From assembly GCF_905147045.1 (NCBI RefSeq), contig NC_065910.1:7936001-8000000 (forward strand): a stretch of 64,000 nt of DNA, given 5' to 3'. Position 1 is the stretch's first letter, and the number at the start of each line of letters is the position of its first letter. Positions 1 to 10,840 of the stretch are shown piece after piece. The translations under genes were made by a program, and so were the position numbers. The notes beneath the pieces are model-generated. The model searched no databases, was not told the origin of the DNA, and saw only the letters and a list, made by a program, of their open reading frames with translations. The DNA is from Nymphalis io. Lineage: Eukaryota; Arthropoda; Insecta; Lepidoptera; Nymphalidae.

Positions 1-386
1 ATTGTTTGGGATATATCCTTTGTTTGATGTTTCCCTCAAATATTTCGAATTCCAATTGAAACTGTAAGCCTATAAGCCCACCCCGCCGAAGAGGTTTTGA
101 ATTGCAATGAGTTTTTATTGTCATTTGTAAAAAAAAACACAGGATCAAAGGAGGTTGTATAGCCAAAACATTGTTATATTTTTTGAAGTCCTATTTACGT
201 CCGAATATCATTTTCGAATGTCGAATATAATAATTATAGAAATGTTATACAAAAATGAATCTTTTTATCTATACGATAAAAGTTATTTTTATTTATTTCA
301 AAGCTATGCATAAATTTCCTTTGATTGTCGACGTTTTCCAAGATAAATATTACTGGCGAAAAATATCTAGATAAAAAGAGGGCGCT
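1..386. other. AT-rich sequence, no gene seen
   Basis: I see no coding region, repeat family or hairpin that I can support here. It precedes a small ORF at 387. Confidence 0.5.
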
Positions 387-551
387 ATGGAGGTGGACTC
401 ATTAAAATTTATACAGACCAATGCGTTTGTAAGTGGAGTTGTAAACAAAGGTTGGGTTTTTGTAGTTCTCAATCCAGTAAAGAAGTTTGCGGTTCAAGTG
501 CAAGCAAAAACAATGTTTAATCTAGGCGTACGCTTTGCGGATATGCTTTGA
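387..551 (+). CDS. Small ORF, 54 codons, possible exon or chance ORF
   Basis: An ATG at 387 in a reasonable start context (GGCGCTATGG) opens a 54-residue frame ending at TGA 549-551. The residues look ordinary and mixed hydrophobic (MEVDSLKFIQ at the start, GVRFADML at the end), and the stretch is less AT-rich than its surroundings. A consensus splice donor GTAAGT lies inside it at 429, so only the first 14 codons might be exon. An AATAAA lies about 60 bases downstream, near 612. I do not recognise the product. A frame this long arises by chance about once per hundred trials in this base composition, so it may be spurious. Confidence 0.2.
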   Translation: MEVDSLKFIQTNAFVSGVVNKGWVFVVLNPVKKFAVQVQAKTMFNLGVRFADML

Positions 552-1065
552 GCATTTACATTTATTTGATTTATTTTTTAGTCTCTATATTGATCACATC
601 AACTTTGTTTCAATAAACCTTAAAACAAGTCAACTCGTACGGAATAGGATTTACGACACATGATATTTTCATCTATTTTTCTTTTACCATTTTCAGGAAA
701 ATGTATCGCTATTCTTTTGTCTGTTGTTAACTATTTTTCATTAATTCTTTTATTGGTGTAATGAAAAAGAGGTTGGGATTTCTTAATTTAAAAGGTGCTC
801 CTATTCAACAGATATATTTTTTTAAATATTTAAGGCGAATAAACAAAACCTGTGCTCAATTATTAATTACGACATAGGATACGACCAAGGTTTCCAAATA
901 TCAGAAATTTATTTAAGGCATTGTGTCGATACCGTATGTACTTCATTGAGGAGAAAGCGGTAATTGATGGCGAATTCAAGCAAAAATGTTTTAATATTAC
1001 AACGAATGCGTAGTCAATTTCATCGTGTACCCAAAAAAACTAAATAATATTTATTTCTGAGCAAT
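552..1065. other. AT-rich sequence, no gene seen
   Basis: Nothing beyond an AATAAA motif near 612 and runs of A/T. No ORF or repeat recognised. Confidence 0.5.
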
Positions 1066-1139
1066 ATCCAATCATACTCACTACTCATATCACTATATTA
1101 TTATCCAATCATACTCACTACTCATATCACTATATTATT
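1066..1139. repeat. Perfect 37-bp tandem duplication
   Basis: Bases 1066-1102 and 1103-1139 are identical head-to-tail copies beginning ATCCAATCATACTCACTACT. Identity over 37 bp implies a recent duplication. Confidence 0.95.
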
Positions 1140-2308
1140 TATTTCAATCCATATTTATTTAATGGTTTTCTGTAATTATACATTTTTTTTACTTCAAGCA
1201 TTTATCGTAATAATTGGTGATTAATTAACTTGATACATCTATTTACACCAGAGCCTTGAAACTTGAAAAAAATTAATACAATATAAAAGGATGAATAATT
1301 ATTTAACTCACATTGAATTACTCCTAATAACTAAAGTTATTATAAATAGAGTTATAGTTGGACTAATAATAATAATAATTTCTAATGACGTCATTGAGTC
1401 GACGTCAAATACCAATCAGAAGCCACTTGCTCCTGACTTGGTCCAGTAGCAATTTAAACATCCTGTTACAAAAAATGTCGACAGCCACTAGCAAACTTAT
1501 AAATTCTTGTGCCGTCAGCACATCGCCTTTTTAGTTGTACTCCATATTTGGCATGACGAAATCATAACAATTTATTATTAGATTATTATAATAAATTAAT
1601 CAATCAGTCAGTACAAGTCAGTACTCAAACAATTGTGACGTGTTGTAAATAAATATATATTATTCCTTCGGTCTTTCAGTATTGGCTAGCCTCATACCTG
1701 GGTCCGTCTCTCAATATTATATGCCTCAGTATCTCAAGATAGCCTACTCGCCAAATTCTCAAGAAAAAAAAGTAAATCATCTTCAGATATTATTGGTTAC
1801 TCAATAGAAAAGAGCGCTGTAAAAATACTAACCATTTTTTACACAATCAATGCGCTGTTCTATGTTCAAAACATTGATGATAAAAAAGCATGACATCCAA
1901 ATTCGTTGATTTCCATACACGACATAAATGTTATCGGTAGAAGCTATACTCTGAATCAGCAGTAACTCTACAATCTATTTAATCTTATAACACGACGGTT
2001 AAAGTGCTTCTTATATTTTTCTCAATCCAAGAGTAATATCTCCATTAAAAAAAGTATTACATAATAAAATATCAATCGTGACTGATTATGATTAAACGCT
2101 TAAGATTTTTTTCATTCCGAAAAACATCACAACTATTTCCTGGGTTTAGGCTCGAAGTAAAAAGAATCAATATCAATCAATCAAATGGTAGGCATTTAGA
2201 AAAAAAACGCTGACATTGAGTCAAATACCATTTAGGACACAAAACTGTATACGTTTTCGGTGAAAATATGTTCAGTGGTGAATTTTTGTATTAAATTAAA
2301 TTTGTTAA
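1140..2308. other. AT-rich sequence, no gene seen
   Basis: Includes a slightly GC-richer patch at 1385-1540 containing two GACGTC palindromes (near 1386 and 1400). I could assign none of it to a gene or repeat family. Confidence 0.45.
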
Positions 2309-2593
2309 GCCGAGATGGCGCAGTGGTACCCACCGGGCTTTAGCCCGGCAAGCACTAATAAATTTTCATGTGTTGATTTGTGATTATAATTCATCTCGTA
2401 CTTGACGATGAAAGAAAGCATCGTGAGGAACCTGCATGTGTCTAATTTCACTGAAATTCTGCCACATGTGTATTCCACTAAGCCGCATTGGAGCAGCGTG
2501 GTGGCATAAGCTCCAAAACCTTCTCCTCAAAAAGGGAGAGAAGGCCTTAGCCCAGCAGTGGGATATTTACAGGCTGTTACTGGTACTGGTACT
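2309..2593 (+). mobile_element. SINE family A, near full length
   Basis: It begins GCCGAGATGGCGCAGTGG (box A region), lacks a clean box B because the tRNA-like part is altered to a GGGCTTTAGCCC hairpin, then follows the family body (CTGCATGTGTCTAATTTCA, TGGAGCAGCGTGGTGG, TTAGCCCAGCAGTGGG) and ends in the tandem CTGTTACTGGTACTGGTAC. The head change should disable Pol III transcription of this copy. Confidence 0.85.
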
Positions 2594-2940
2594 ATAGTGC
2601 GATTTTCAGTATGACTTTATTAAAATTTTTGGTATAAAGATTCGTGGATATTAACTGCAGTAACAGATCAGAATCAGGTAAATACAACTGTGTTTTCATA
2701 TGCTTAGAACACGCATACAATTAATCACGTGCTCAGTTTCATGAAAAAAATTTTCAACCACTAACCCATATTGATGCAACGTGGTGAAAAACAGCTATAT
2801 TTATTTATTATAATATACGTATATTTTACGCACGTTCGTCCTAAGGTAGGCAATTTAATGCTGTTATTATATGTAACAGCCGACTAATTAATAAATTTAC
2901 TTATATAATATATTTTTTTATTAAATTTATAAATATATAA
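2594..2940. other. AT-rich sequence, no gene seen
   Basis: Long A/T tracts around 2800-2940. No feature recognised. Confidence 0.5.
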
Positions 2941-3030
2941 TACATTATTTTAAACATAGCACATTCACGCTCAGAGTGGGAATTGAACCTCGGAGCAGAA
3001 GACACCACTGCTAACTTTGCCATCGGAAAA
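2941..3030 (-). mobile_element. Decayed tRNA-derived SINE head
   Basis: On the minus strand, TGGCAAAGTTAG resembles a Pol III box A and GGTTCAATTCC matches box B, about 35 bases apart. The flanks are AT-rich with no recognisable body, so this is an orphan head of an unassigned SINE. Confidence 0.4.
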
Positions 3031-3411
3031 TAATTCATAGTTTTTTTACTATTAAACAATTCTGAAGAATAATTCAAAAGAAGCCAAGAGAAACAAATTT
3101 ATATAAGCATCATAGGTCGTGACCTTTACTAGCAATTCTATACTTATTTTCAAATAAATGAACAGCACCAAAAGCCAACATTTTCTATTTAAGTCAAACA
3201 AACACGGGAGCTTAATTAAATGTCATAACTATTTCAACGATTTTTAGTATAAAAAGTCAACTCAAAACATTTGCAATAAACGTCTGTTATACTGAATAAT
3301 TAAACAGAGCAATAAATAGCTATAAGAACAGAAATCAGATACCAACGATCCAAGAATTTCTTCATACCATTGTATTCATAAGTAGATTACTGCCTATAAA
3401 TCTAGGCTATT
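3031..3411. other. No feature recognised
   Basis: AT-rich sequence without an ORF or known repeat. Confidence 0.45.
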
Positions 3412-3648
3412 ATGCAAAATCCATTCACATTGCAGCATAAAAGCCGTTATAAAAGCAGCATTATGGTAAACGGCATATCAATAACAAGGCTTTATATTCG
3501 ATTAACGTGCAAAATGTATGGCGTTGCCGAAATATATAGCCCAATATGTCAACGTCAGACCAGCGCAAGGAATACGGCAAAGATGCGAATGAACATTTAT
3601 CAGGAGGCGTTTTTGCGAATTACCCACCTTCTTAAGTTGGCAATATAA
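3412..3648 (+). other. 78-codon ORF of doubtful reality
   Basis: An open frame of 78 codons in a patch of moderate GC content. The predicted peptide has no motif I recognise, no signal peptide and no membrane segment. Its length is within what chance gives for a window of this size and composition, so I record the base-composition patch and do not claim a gene. Confidence 0.12.
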
Positions 3649-3988
3649 GTTTAAGAAGTAATATCGTTATAATGTCAGATGCATTTATTATACGTGTGAC
3701 GTAACTGTAATTAATCTTAGACGGAGTATTACTTTTGGGTGTGTGAGGAATGTGTGCATTAATGCGTGCTTTCAATGTGTTCGTTATTATTGAAAATGTG
3801 TTGTTTATTTTAATCAATGTGTTGTATAATCATATACCTAGCGTAGTATATTACGTTTATAATATGTATGTGTTGACACTGGTAAACAACACAAGAAAGG
3901 AGGTTTTCAATAAAGCAACAAACGAAATAATTCAATGTAAATATTAAAACAAACATTACTCATTATGTACGCCTTGTTACGAATATTG

Positions 3989-4258
3989 TTTTTTTTTTTA
4001 TGTTAGAGGGCAGAAACGAGCAGGAGGCTCACCTGCTGAAAAGTGACTACTATCGCCCATGGACACCTGCAACACCTGAGGGCTTACAGATGCGTTGCCG
4101 GCCTTTAAAGAATAAGTATGCTCTTTTTTGAGGTTTGTGTTTTTCGGTTCGGAAAAGTCGCCTGTGAAAGCTGGTTCCAGAGGAAGGTTGTGCGAGGCAG
4201 AAAATGCCTTAAAAGTCGCGCTGTCGTGGTTTTCCAGAAACCATTGTTGCATCTCACT
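3989..4258 (-). mobile_element. Lepidopteran repeat family E, minus strand
   Basis: Read on the minus strand it carries AAAGGCCGGCAACGCATCTG, GTGTTGCAGGTGTCCATGGG and AGGTGAGCCTCCTGCTCGTT, then ends in an A-run (T-run 3989-3999 on plus). This is a very common lepidopteran repeat in my memory. The 84-codon minus ORF across it is a by-product of the repeat. Confidence 0.7.
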
Positions 4259-4865
4259 TGTGATATTGAAAACCGATTTGCAATGATAACTTATTTTGAT
4301 ACGTGTTTATTTTCAATGCTGTAATCACTATAGCCAATGTCGCACATCACTTTCTGACATTTTACGATCATGTACTACGGCGAATTTCGAGTTACTTCTT
4401 AAACAAGAACTTCTACAGGAAAGCAATATGTGTTATGCCAGATGTTCAAAATCAAAGTACACATGTATTTCATTCTTACATAGTATAGAGACAAAAGTCA
4501 AGAAACTAACAATTTCTGTTGTATACAAATTTCAGTTGATATAATGAACTATTCAATATTTGAAATATCAAATTCATACAAGAACGCTTTACGAATTATT
4601 TTAAATATTTCTCATTACACTCACCTCTACCAGTACCAACCAATATGTATAATCATCGCTTCTGATTCGTTGCTGATAACGTGATATAGCGGCCCAGCGA
4701 ATTAATAGATATTAATACCACATAATTTTGTTTGCAGAACGATAAGAATAAAGAAAATAAATTCATGTCACTGCAAATATTAATTACCTGTTATGTACAG
4801 CATGAATAAAAAACTTTTTCAACTTCAACAAAAACTGTTCGTGACATAATTATAAATATAATTAA
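4259..4865. other. AT-rich sequence, no gene seen
   Basis: Overlapping short ORFs at 4296-4544 have no recognisable product and look like chance frames. Confidence 0.4.
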
Positions 4866-4903
4866 TTGGTTTCTGAAAGTAAGATGATACTTTCAGAAAC
4901 CAA
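4866..4903. repeat. Perfect 16-bp inverted repeat, 6-base loop
   Basis: Arms 4866-4881 (TTGGTTTCTGAAAGTA) and 4888-4903 are exact reverse complements around the loop AGATGA. Confidence 0.9.
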
Positions 4904-4918
4904 AAAAATTCGTTCCTT

Positions 4919-4944
4919 ATGTGTAAGATTTCAGTCTTACACAT
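4919..4944. repeat. Perfect 10-bp inverted repeat, 6-base loop
   Basis: Arms 4919-4928 (ATGTGTAAGA) and 4935-4944 are exact reverse complements. It lies 15 bases after the previous hairpin and has the same loop length. Confidence 0.85.
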
Positions 4945-6634
4945 ATTTATTAAATTTGCTTTTATAAAAATTAAAACCGTCGGTGAGTACTAGTTATGCT
5001 TTGTATGTATGTAGAATATTAAGCAAGTCAACAATTGAAAGTTCATATTAAGTTATAAGCTCGAATTGATAGTCTGTATACTGTTTATATGAAATTCTCA
5101 TCAATTATTGATCGTGTTATGAAATCTATGATCCCATAGTAAGCAGCGCATTAACGATTTAAGCAATGACTTGTTTTACTGTATCACGTCTAAATGAGTT
5201 ACTTTCCATAAACTGGTCAATTTGATTCGAAACCGTTTCGACTAAAACGGAGATAAGAAAATATTACGTAAGGTTAAAATATTTTATTGATAATAATATA
5301 GATATAGATCGATTCATATTGGTCTGAAAAATCCGTTGAAACGTCGAAATATTAATGTACATTAATAAATAATAAGAAATATTTATTGGCAACGCATTTC
5401 TTAATATTGTAGCTGTAATAAAATCAAATGTACAACAATGAAGAATCCTTTTAGTTCGAAAATAAATTATTTCCATTAAGTCCTCGCTAGAAAGATTTCC
5501 TGGACAAAATGGACGGGGGAATTCCGGAAAAAAGTTGCATTTATTTATTTTATTGCATGTTTTTAGTGTCCGACAAAGAGATGCTATTGTCTCACAGATT
5601 AAATAGCTTATTAGATGCACTGTAAAATTTACTTCAATAGATTTTACAAGAATCTAACATTAACATAACAAAAAATAAATGTGTTAGTTATTAAGACGTT
5701 GTGTAATGGACGATGAATCCGCGATGAAAGTTCACAAACACTGCAAGGCTTATGGGCGCTCACAAGGCTTCTGGGTGTCAAGAGTAAAAATAAACATTAA
5801 GATTTTGATGTTAATAAATAGATAAATAAATAAAATAGAAAAGAAATCATAAATTACCATAAATTGTTATAACACACAGCATAACACTAAAATTTCATAT
5901 TATATGACCTTTTCCTCACAGAGACAAGCGTATTTGCGGCATTTAAACTCACAACTTTTACTCTTTTGCTCGTTCTCTTCATGCATTTTAATGAGGAATA
6001 TCCACACAAACATCGGACTGCATACGTTCACTATTTTTTATTTTGAATGTTTGAAAAAAACTGTTTGAAAAGCGCTTTGTGATACAAATGACAACGGTTC
6101 GAAAGTTCGTTTCTGTTTGGTATTTTGTTTAAATAGAAATAGCGTTTGCATTTTAAATTCGATGCAATTTAAGAAGTGTGAGTCAAATTTTGACAGCTTC
6201 ATTGATCATCTGGTCAGCCTGTACGGATATAGATTACAAGTAAATGAGAATGCCATTAATTTTTAGCAGCAGCCTGAGGTTGTTTGCAAGTATTACATTC
6301 ACATTCTTCGGTGTTCTTTGTCCGATATATTTTCGTTCGTGTACGATTATCGTCCGGTCAGACAGACACATAATAACAGCATTTATTACCAGCGCAATCG
6401 TATATTAAACCCCACATGTGCGCTATAATATCCCCTAAGAATTTATCCTCGATTGAGAATCAAGGGTTAAGAGACTTGAATTAAAATTTTCTATGATTAC
6501 GTAATAAATCTTATTTGAGTTTTTATTTTTTTTATTTATCTCGTATCTCGAGGTTAATGAAAACATGATTATATGTGTATTGTTTGAAATTCTAACAGTT
6601 ATCTGTAAGCTGCAGAAGAGTAATATGCAGCTTA
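4945..6634. other. AT-rich sequence, no gene supported
   Basis: The only long frame is a 118-codon minus ORF at 5264-5620. It has no motif I recognise and is about the longest frame expected by chance here. The rest has no repeat I could assign. Confidence 0.4.
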
Positions 6635-6705
6635 GATTCAAATCTTCTCCTTCGTAAGGAAGTCTTTGCTCAGCAGCAAGACATTTATGGAGCGTTATAT
6701 TTGAG
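6635..6705 (+). mobile_element. SINE family A, decayed 3' fragment
   Basis: AAATCTTCTCCTTCGTAAGG followed by a diverged CAGCAGCAAGACATTTATGG matches the family A 3' part with many changes. Confidence 0.4.
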
Positions 6706-6991
6706 TTTTGTATATACTGTTATATATACCTGTGCTGTCTCTTCTAATTTGTTAGCAAAATTTGCAAATTATATAATAGTAATTAAGTAATTTTGTTTAA
6801 TAGTATTAGCTAGAATATATTTTTTCCTATAAATCCATATCATATCTTCTTCTGGGCGATCCTTATAATATCCCGCATATAAGATGTATATTTAAAGAAA
6901 TTAAAATAATGACTTCTCAATATTTGTCACTTCTCAATATTTATTTGATAATGTTATGTTTTTTAAAACTGACTTTTTAAATGATTACACA

Positions 6992-7019
6992 CCTTGGGAA
7001 TGAAACGATCGCCTCCAGG
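6992..7019 (+). repeat. 28-bp string repeated exactly at 27779
   Basis: The 28 bases starting CCTTGGGAATGAAACGATCG are identical to 27779-27806. The flanks differ, apart from the loosely similar nearby AT-rich context. Source unknown. Confidence 0.85.
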
Positions 7020-7092
7020 TTATTTCTATTTTTTTTATTTATATATTATTCTGCTATTATTGTGTATTACTAATTGTTAAGAATGACATATA

Positions 7093-7230
7093 AAAAAAAC
7101 CCGCTGAGTATTTATCGCCGGTTCTTCTCAGCTCTGAGATGTTTATTTCCGAACCGGTAGTAGATTTATGACAATCAAGAAGTAAGTATAACGCTTTTAT
7201 ATTAAATAAAGATTTTTGACTTTTGACTTA
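7093..7230 (+). mobile_element. CR1-like LINE 3' end (untranslated tail)
   Basis: CCCGCTGAGT, CGCCGGTTCTTCTCAG, CCGAACCGGTAGTAGATTT and ATAAAGATTTTTGAC follow the order of a very common lepidopteran LINE 3' untranslated region, ending in the tandem TTTTGAC unit. A second copy is at 45972-46083. No coding part remains. The family label is from memory. Confidence 0.6.
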
Positions 7231-7842
7231 TAAGTTTTTAATTAAGTAAAGCTGTTCTGTTAGAACAAACTCGAAACTCACCGCAAACGGTCGTGCAATG
7301 TCAGAAAGTGATATGCAAAATTTATCATAATAATTATAATTGTTCAAAATAAATAAATAAAAAAATATATAAATAAAATTAAAAATTGTATATTGGTTAT
7401 GATATTATTAATAAGTCTGATAATTTTTAAGTCGGTGATCAACATTACATGGGTGAGTAATAAAGTGAGTTCTTACAGACCAGCGCTGCTCTTTTTGGTT
7501 TTCTATGACGTCATCAATGATATAAATATATTAAAATGTATTTTATCCACGATTTATACTTAAAAAAACTGAACCAATTTGTTCTTACACATCTATTCTT
7601 TGTTCTATCTATTCGTAATAGACAAGTGTTTGAGTTCGTGAAATACTTTAATAGATAAAAACCTTTTTTGATATAATTATATATTATCCAAATTTTTATA
7701 CGAATTTTTCCTATTTTTTATTAATATTGAGCGTTAGAATTAATTTCTCAAGACTAATAGCAATGTCAAGTGAATTACGTTCGTAATATCTTACTTTTAA
7801 ATTGAGTCGATTTAGAAAATGTATGACTGTTTCTTTTTTTGT
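7231..7842. other. AT-rich sequence, no gene seen
   Basis: No ORF or repeat recognised; a possible splice acceptor-like TTCTTACAG near 7480 has no convincing exon after it. Confidence 0.45.
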
Positions 7843-7898
7843 TTGTGATATGATAAAAGACCTTATTAAATTGATTGTGATATGACAAAAGACCTTAT
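7843..7898. repeat. Near-perfect 24-bp tandem repeat, period 32
   Basis: Bases 7843-7866 and 7875-7898 both read TTGTGATATGAyAAAAGACC and so on, with one mismatch. Confidence 0.8.
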
Positions 7899-7930
7899 AT
7901 TATTATATCTTCAATATGTCTCTGTTTCTC

Positions 7931-8008
7931 ATTATTCTAGTAGCTAACTTATAAGTTCGCAGATATCAAAGTCTTGGACTCAAGCTCTGGGTAGGGCTAT
8001 TAAATGTT
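7931..8008 (+). mobile_element. SINE family D variant, 5' part, split by a LINE
   Basis: CTAGTAGCTAACTTATAAG, AAGTCTTGGACTCAAGCTC and GGGCTATTAAATGTT match the left half of a degenerate family D copy. Its right half resumes at 9345 after the R1-clade insertion. A comparable unsplit copy is at 13905-14085. Confidence 0.6.
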
Positions 8009-9064
8009 GACTGGCTCCTGCGGACATCCGTCCTTCCCAGAATGGGGGTGTTGTGCTATGCGGACGACACTCTCACTCATCACGGCGACAGGGCGGAATT
8101 ATCAGGAGGCGGCTCGCCTGGCCGAAGTCGGTACGTCGCTCACAGTGGACCGCATAGCAATGTTGGGCTTGAGGGTCTCCATCTCAAAAATGGAGGCCCT
8201 CTTATTCCACGGTCCACGTCGAGGCCCCCCTCGAGGGGCGTTTATCACCGTCCAGGGGACGGTGATTAAGGTGCAGGCCCACATGAAGTATCTGGGCCTG
8301 ACCCTGGACGGAAGATGGAGCTTCGGGCAGCATTTTGTCCAATTTGGCCCGAAGCTCATCAACGCTGCTGCTGCCTTAAGCCGGCTCTTACCAAATGTAG
8401 GAGGGCCGGAAACGCCATGCCGGCGATTATACGCCGGTGTTGTGCGGTCCATGGCTCTGTACGGTGCTCCCATCTGGGTGGACGCTCTCACCGCTCGGAA
8501 CAAGGTTCTCTTGCGAAGGCCGCAGAGAATCATAGCGGTGAGGGTGATACGCGGATATCGTACGGTGTCGTGGACGGCGGCAACACTTCTCGCGGGCGAT
8601 CCGCCTTGGGAGCTCCAGGCGGATTTGCTCGCGGAAGTGTACCGGTTCCGGGAGGAAGTGAGGTCGCGTGGCGACCGTCCAGGGTTGGAAGAGGTGCTGC
8701 GGATCACTACTCTCGCCCAGCAAGCCCTGATTCGCAGGTGGGAGGAGGATCTGAGGTCCCCATCAGTAGGCCTGGCGACAGTGGAGGCGATCCGTCCCCA
8801 CTTGAGTCGCTGGGTAACGAAAAAAGGCGGCACACTGACCTTCAGACTGACTCAGGTGCTTACTGGACATGGGTGCGTCGGTAAGTACCTGCACGGAATA
8901 GTCAGAGCGTGATAAATGCCATGCTTGGTAGCGAAAGGTGCTGGATGGAGATGGTCTCCTTCTGCGAAAATGTCTCAGAGGAGAGTGCCTCCGCTGACTC
9001 GCTTCGCCGAAGAAGACCGGGGAGAAGACGCCGGCACTATGCGCATCTTCTCCTCCCGCCGTGA
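8009..9064 (+). pseudogene. R1-clade LINE ORF2 C-terminal half, broken
   Basis: The frame starting at 8009 encodes the catalytic box (CYADDTL at about 8054-8074) preceded by LPRMGV. A one-base shift between about 8069 and 8090 moves the reading to the next frame, which runs GRNYQEAARLAEVG, SKMEALLFHGPRRGPPRGA and then KYLGLTLDGRW to a stop at 8910-8912. In the original frame, from about 8903, VINAMLGSERCWMEMVSFCE and an arginine-rich end (RRRRPGRRRR) continue to TGA 9062-9064. The usual family segment between these two blocks, which holds a CCHC zinc knuckle, is missing. The ATG at 8004 belongs to the duplicated target site and is not native. The element cannot make an active enzyme. Confidence 0.85.
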
Positions 9065-9329
9065 GTGTCGCTGGGGCCAGGGGGTCTCTGTACCCCGAGT
9101 ACCCCCTAGGATTTGGAGGCCCGCAGCAGAAGCGGGCCAAACGTCGGGACGGCACGGTAGTATGCGCAAGCGATCCCGTGACGTCCCCCGACAAGATGGA
9201 GTGGGTACCGCTGGTTTTTTAGTGGGTATTCCGGCGCCTTCAGCGCCGGCGAGTCCCACATACCACCCCACCTCATGTGGGGGAAACACATAAATGTGTT
9301 TTTCCGGCGAGAAAAAAAAAAAAAAAAAA
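8009..9329 (+). mobile_element. 5'-truncated R1-clade non-LTR retrotransposon
   Basis: A GC-rich island in AT-rich DNA, flanked by a 15-bp duplication and ending in an A-run at 9312-9329. It starts inside the reverse transcriptase domain, so the endonuclease, ORF1 and 5' region are absent. The 3' untranslated region is about 9065-9311. It is the only strongly GC-rich LINE here and sits inside an older SINE, so it is younger than that SINE. Confidence 0.88.
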
Positions 9330-9344
9330 GGGCTATTAAATGTT

Positions 9345-9620
9345 ATTCAAGGTCTGTTGGGTTTTTCAAAAAAATATCAGTAACAGCCCAGAAGCTTGAA
9401 GTTGGTAGTGTTCTCGCCCTTGCCTTGGAAGGCATGTCTAGTCGCTGGACCAGTGGTTAAACTATTTCGGTCGTGTTGTATTGATTCCCATCGAATTATA
9501 AGAGTTAGTGAATGAAGAGTGCAGCAGACTTATTGTAGTGTACTATATGCCCTGCGCAATTAGCTAGTTCCCTATTGAATGGTCACCATGACCGAAATCA
9601 GTTAAGAGGACATCACCATT
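9345..9620 (+). mobile_element. SINE family D variant, 3' part, right of LINE
   Basis: It continues the copy interrupted at 8008: AACAGCCCAGAAGCTTGAAG, the counterpart of GTGCCTCGGAAAGCACG, CGGTCGTGTTGTATTG, a counterpart of ATATCTCCTGCGCAGTTGGC, and ACCGAAATCAGTTAAGAGGA. It is diverged throughout. Confidence 0.65.
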
Positions 9621-10391
9621 TCTCTGCAATATTAAATACCTGAGTATATAGAACAATATTTACAAGAAGACAACATACTATTGTGTTTTGCACGATCGTG
9701 AGTAAGCCTAAGAGTATATAGGTTGGTGTAAACTTCTGTTACATTTATGTCTACAAACTGCATTATTGAAGCGATGTAGAATAAGTTGTTGCTTGCACAC
9801 TACCGGCGCGGGAAATTTACATTAGTTTAGCTTATTAAAGAAATAATCCTCATTAAAGTAATGAAATCATTTTGTAATACAATATAAGATATAACTTTAC
9901 TCTGATGACATTCGAACGTGTTGAAAACACAGTTAGTTAAAATTTAAATTTCGATAATATTACGCGGAAAAATATACCAAATTTCTATTATTCAAACTAA
10001 AAACGCTTAATACTTCTATTACATAATGTAATCAAATAAAACTGCTTAGTATGGCATATTTATGATTGCAATTTGAATATTTCAACTTTTCAATTTGCTA
10101 CTCTAAAATCGAATGACAGTTGGACACTTCACTAGTCGATAGATGAAATAAAAATGAATTGTTCAAGCGAATTGACTTAGGTAAGATCCACACTTGTTCG
10201 TACTTTGCGTCGTTCAAACCGTTTGGTTTTATTGTATTTGAAAATTTAAAAAACCTACACTTGGGTATTTTATTCGTTTTTTTTTTTTTAAATGATTTGT
10301 GTATTTCAACGAATTATTAATGAATTAATGAATTATTAATGAAAACATGGATCTTAAATATTTTTATTTTATTTAAGTAGGCTGAAACTTT
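9621..10391. other. AT-rich sequence, no gene seen
   Basis: No ORF of note and no repeat family recognised. Confidence 0.45.
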
Positions 10392-10575
10392 TACTAGTGG
10401 AAGAGCTTTGTGCAAGCTCGTCTGGATAGGTACCACCCACTCATCAGATATTCTACCGCAAAACAGCAGTACTTGGTATTGTTGTATTCCGATTTAAAGA
10501 GTAAGTGAGCCAGTTTAATTACAGGCACAAGGGAAATAACGTATACATATGCTCGTCCGCCTTCCCATTATATAA
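10392..10575 (+). mobile_element. Repeat family B with internal deletion
   Basis: Starts with the ACTAGTGGAAGAGCTTTGTG head, passes ATTACAGGCACAAGGGA, then jumps to ATGCTCGTCCGCCTTCC and an A-rich tail. The middle part (the TTAACATTTCTTACAATGCC region) is missing. Confidence 0.8.
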
Positions 10576-10840
10576 AAAATAAAAAACAAGAACTTTTAAA
10601 ATACCATTTTACAAGAATAAATTAAAACCACTGCGAAAAACCGAAATAAATATATATAAAACATCTAAGGTAGATCAAAGCAGAAAGGAATAATCGATTA
10701 AATGGTAAAACTAGGTTACTAATAATGAATTATAAAAATATCTGTAGTTGATCAATTTATTCCTTTGAGGTATTTTTATCAATAATGTAGCTTTTTTTAA
10801 AATAGCTGTTAGCACGCCCAATATTCTTAGCCAGTCGACT

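Larger units (their letters stand above)
7994..9344. repeat. 15-bp target-site duplication around R1-clade LINE
   Basis: GGGCTATTAAATGTT occurs at 7994-8008 and again at 9330-9344, directly after the A-run of the inserted LINE. The match can be read as 16 bp if the adjoining A is counted. It marks target-primed insertion into the SINE. Confidence 0.92.

Noticed and set aside
5264..5620. 118-codon minus-strand ORF
   Set aside because: No domain, AT-driven composition, and a length expected about once by chance in this window.
8102..9291. Minus-strand and alternate-frame ORFs of 98-243 codons
   Set aside because: They are shadows of the GC-rich R1-clade LINE; only the plus-strand frames show family motifs.
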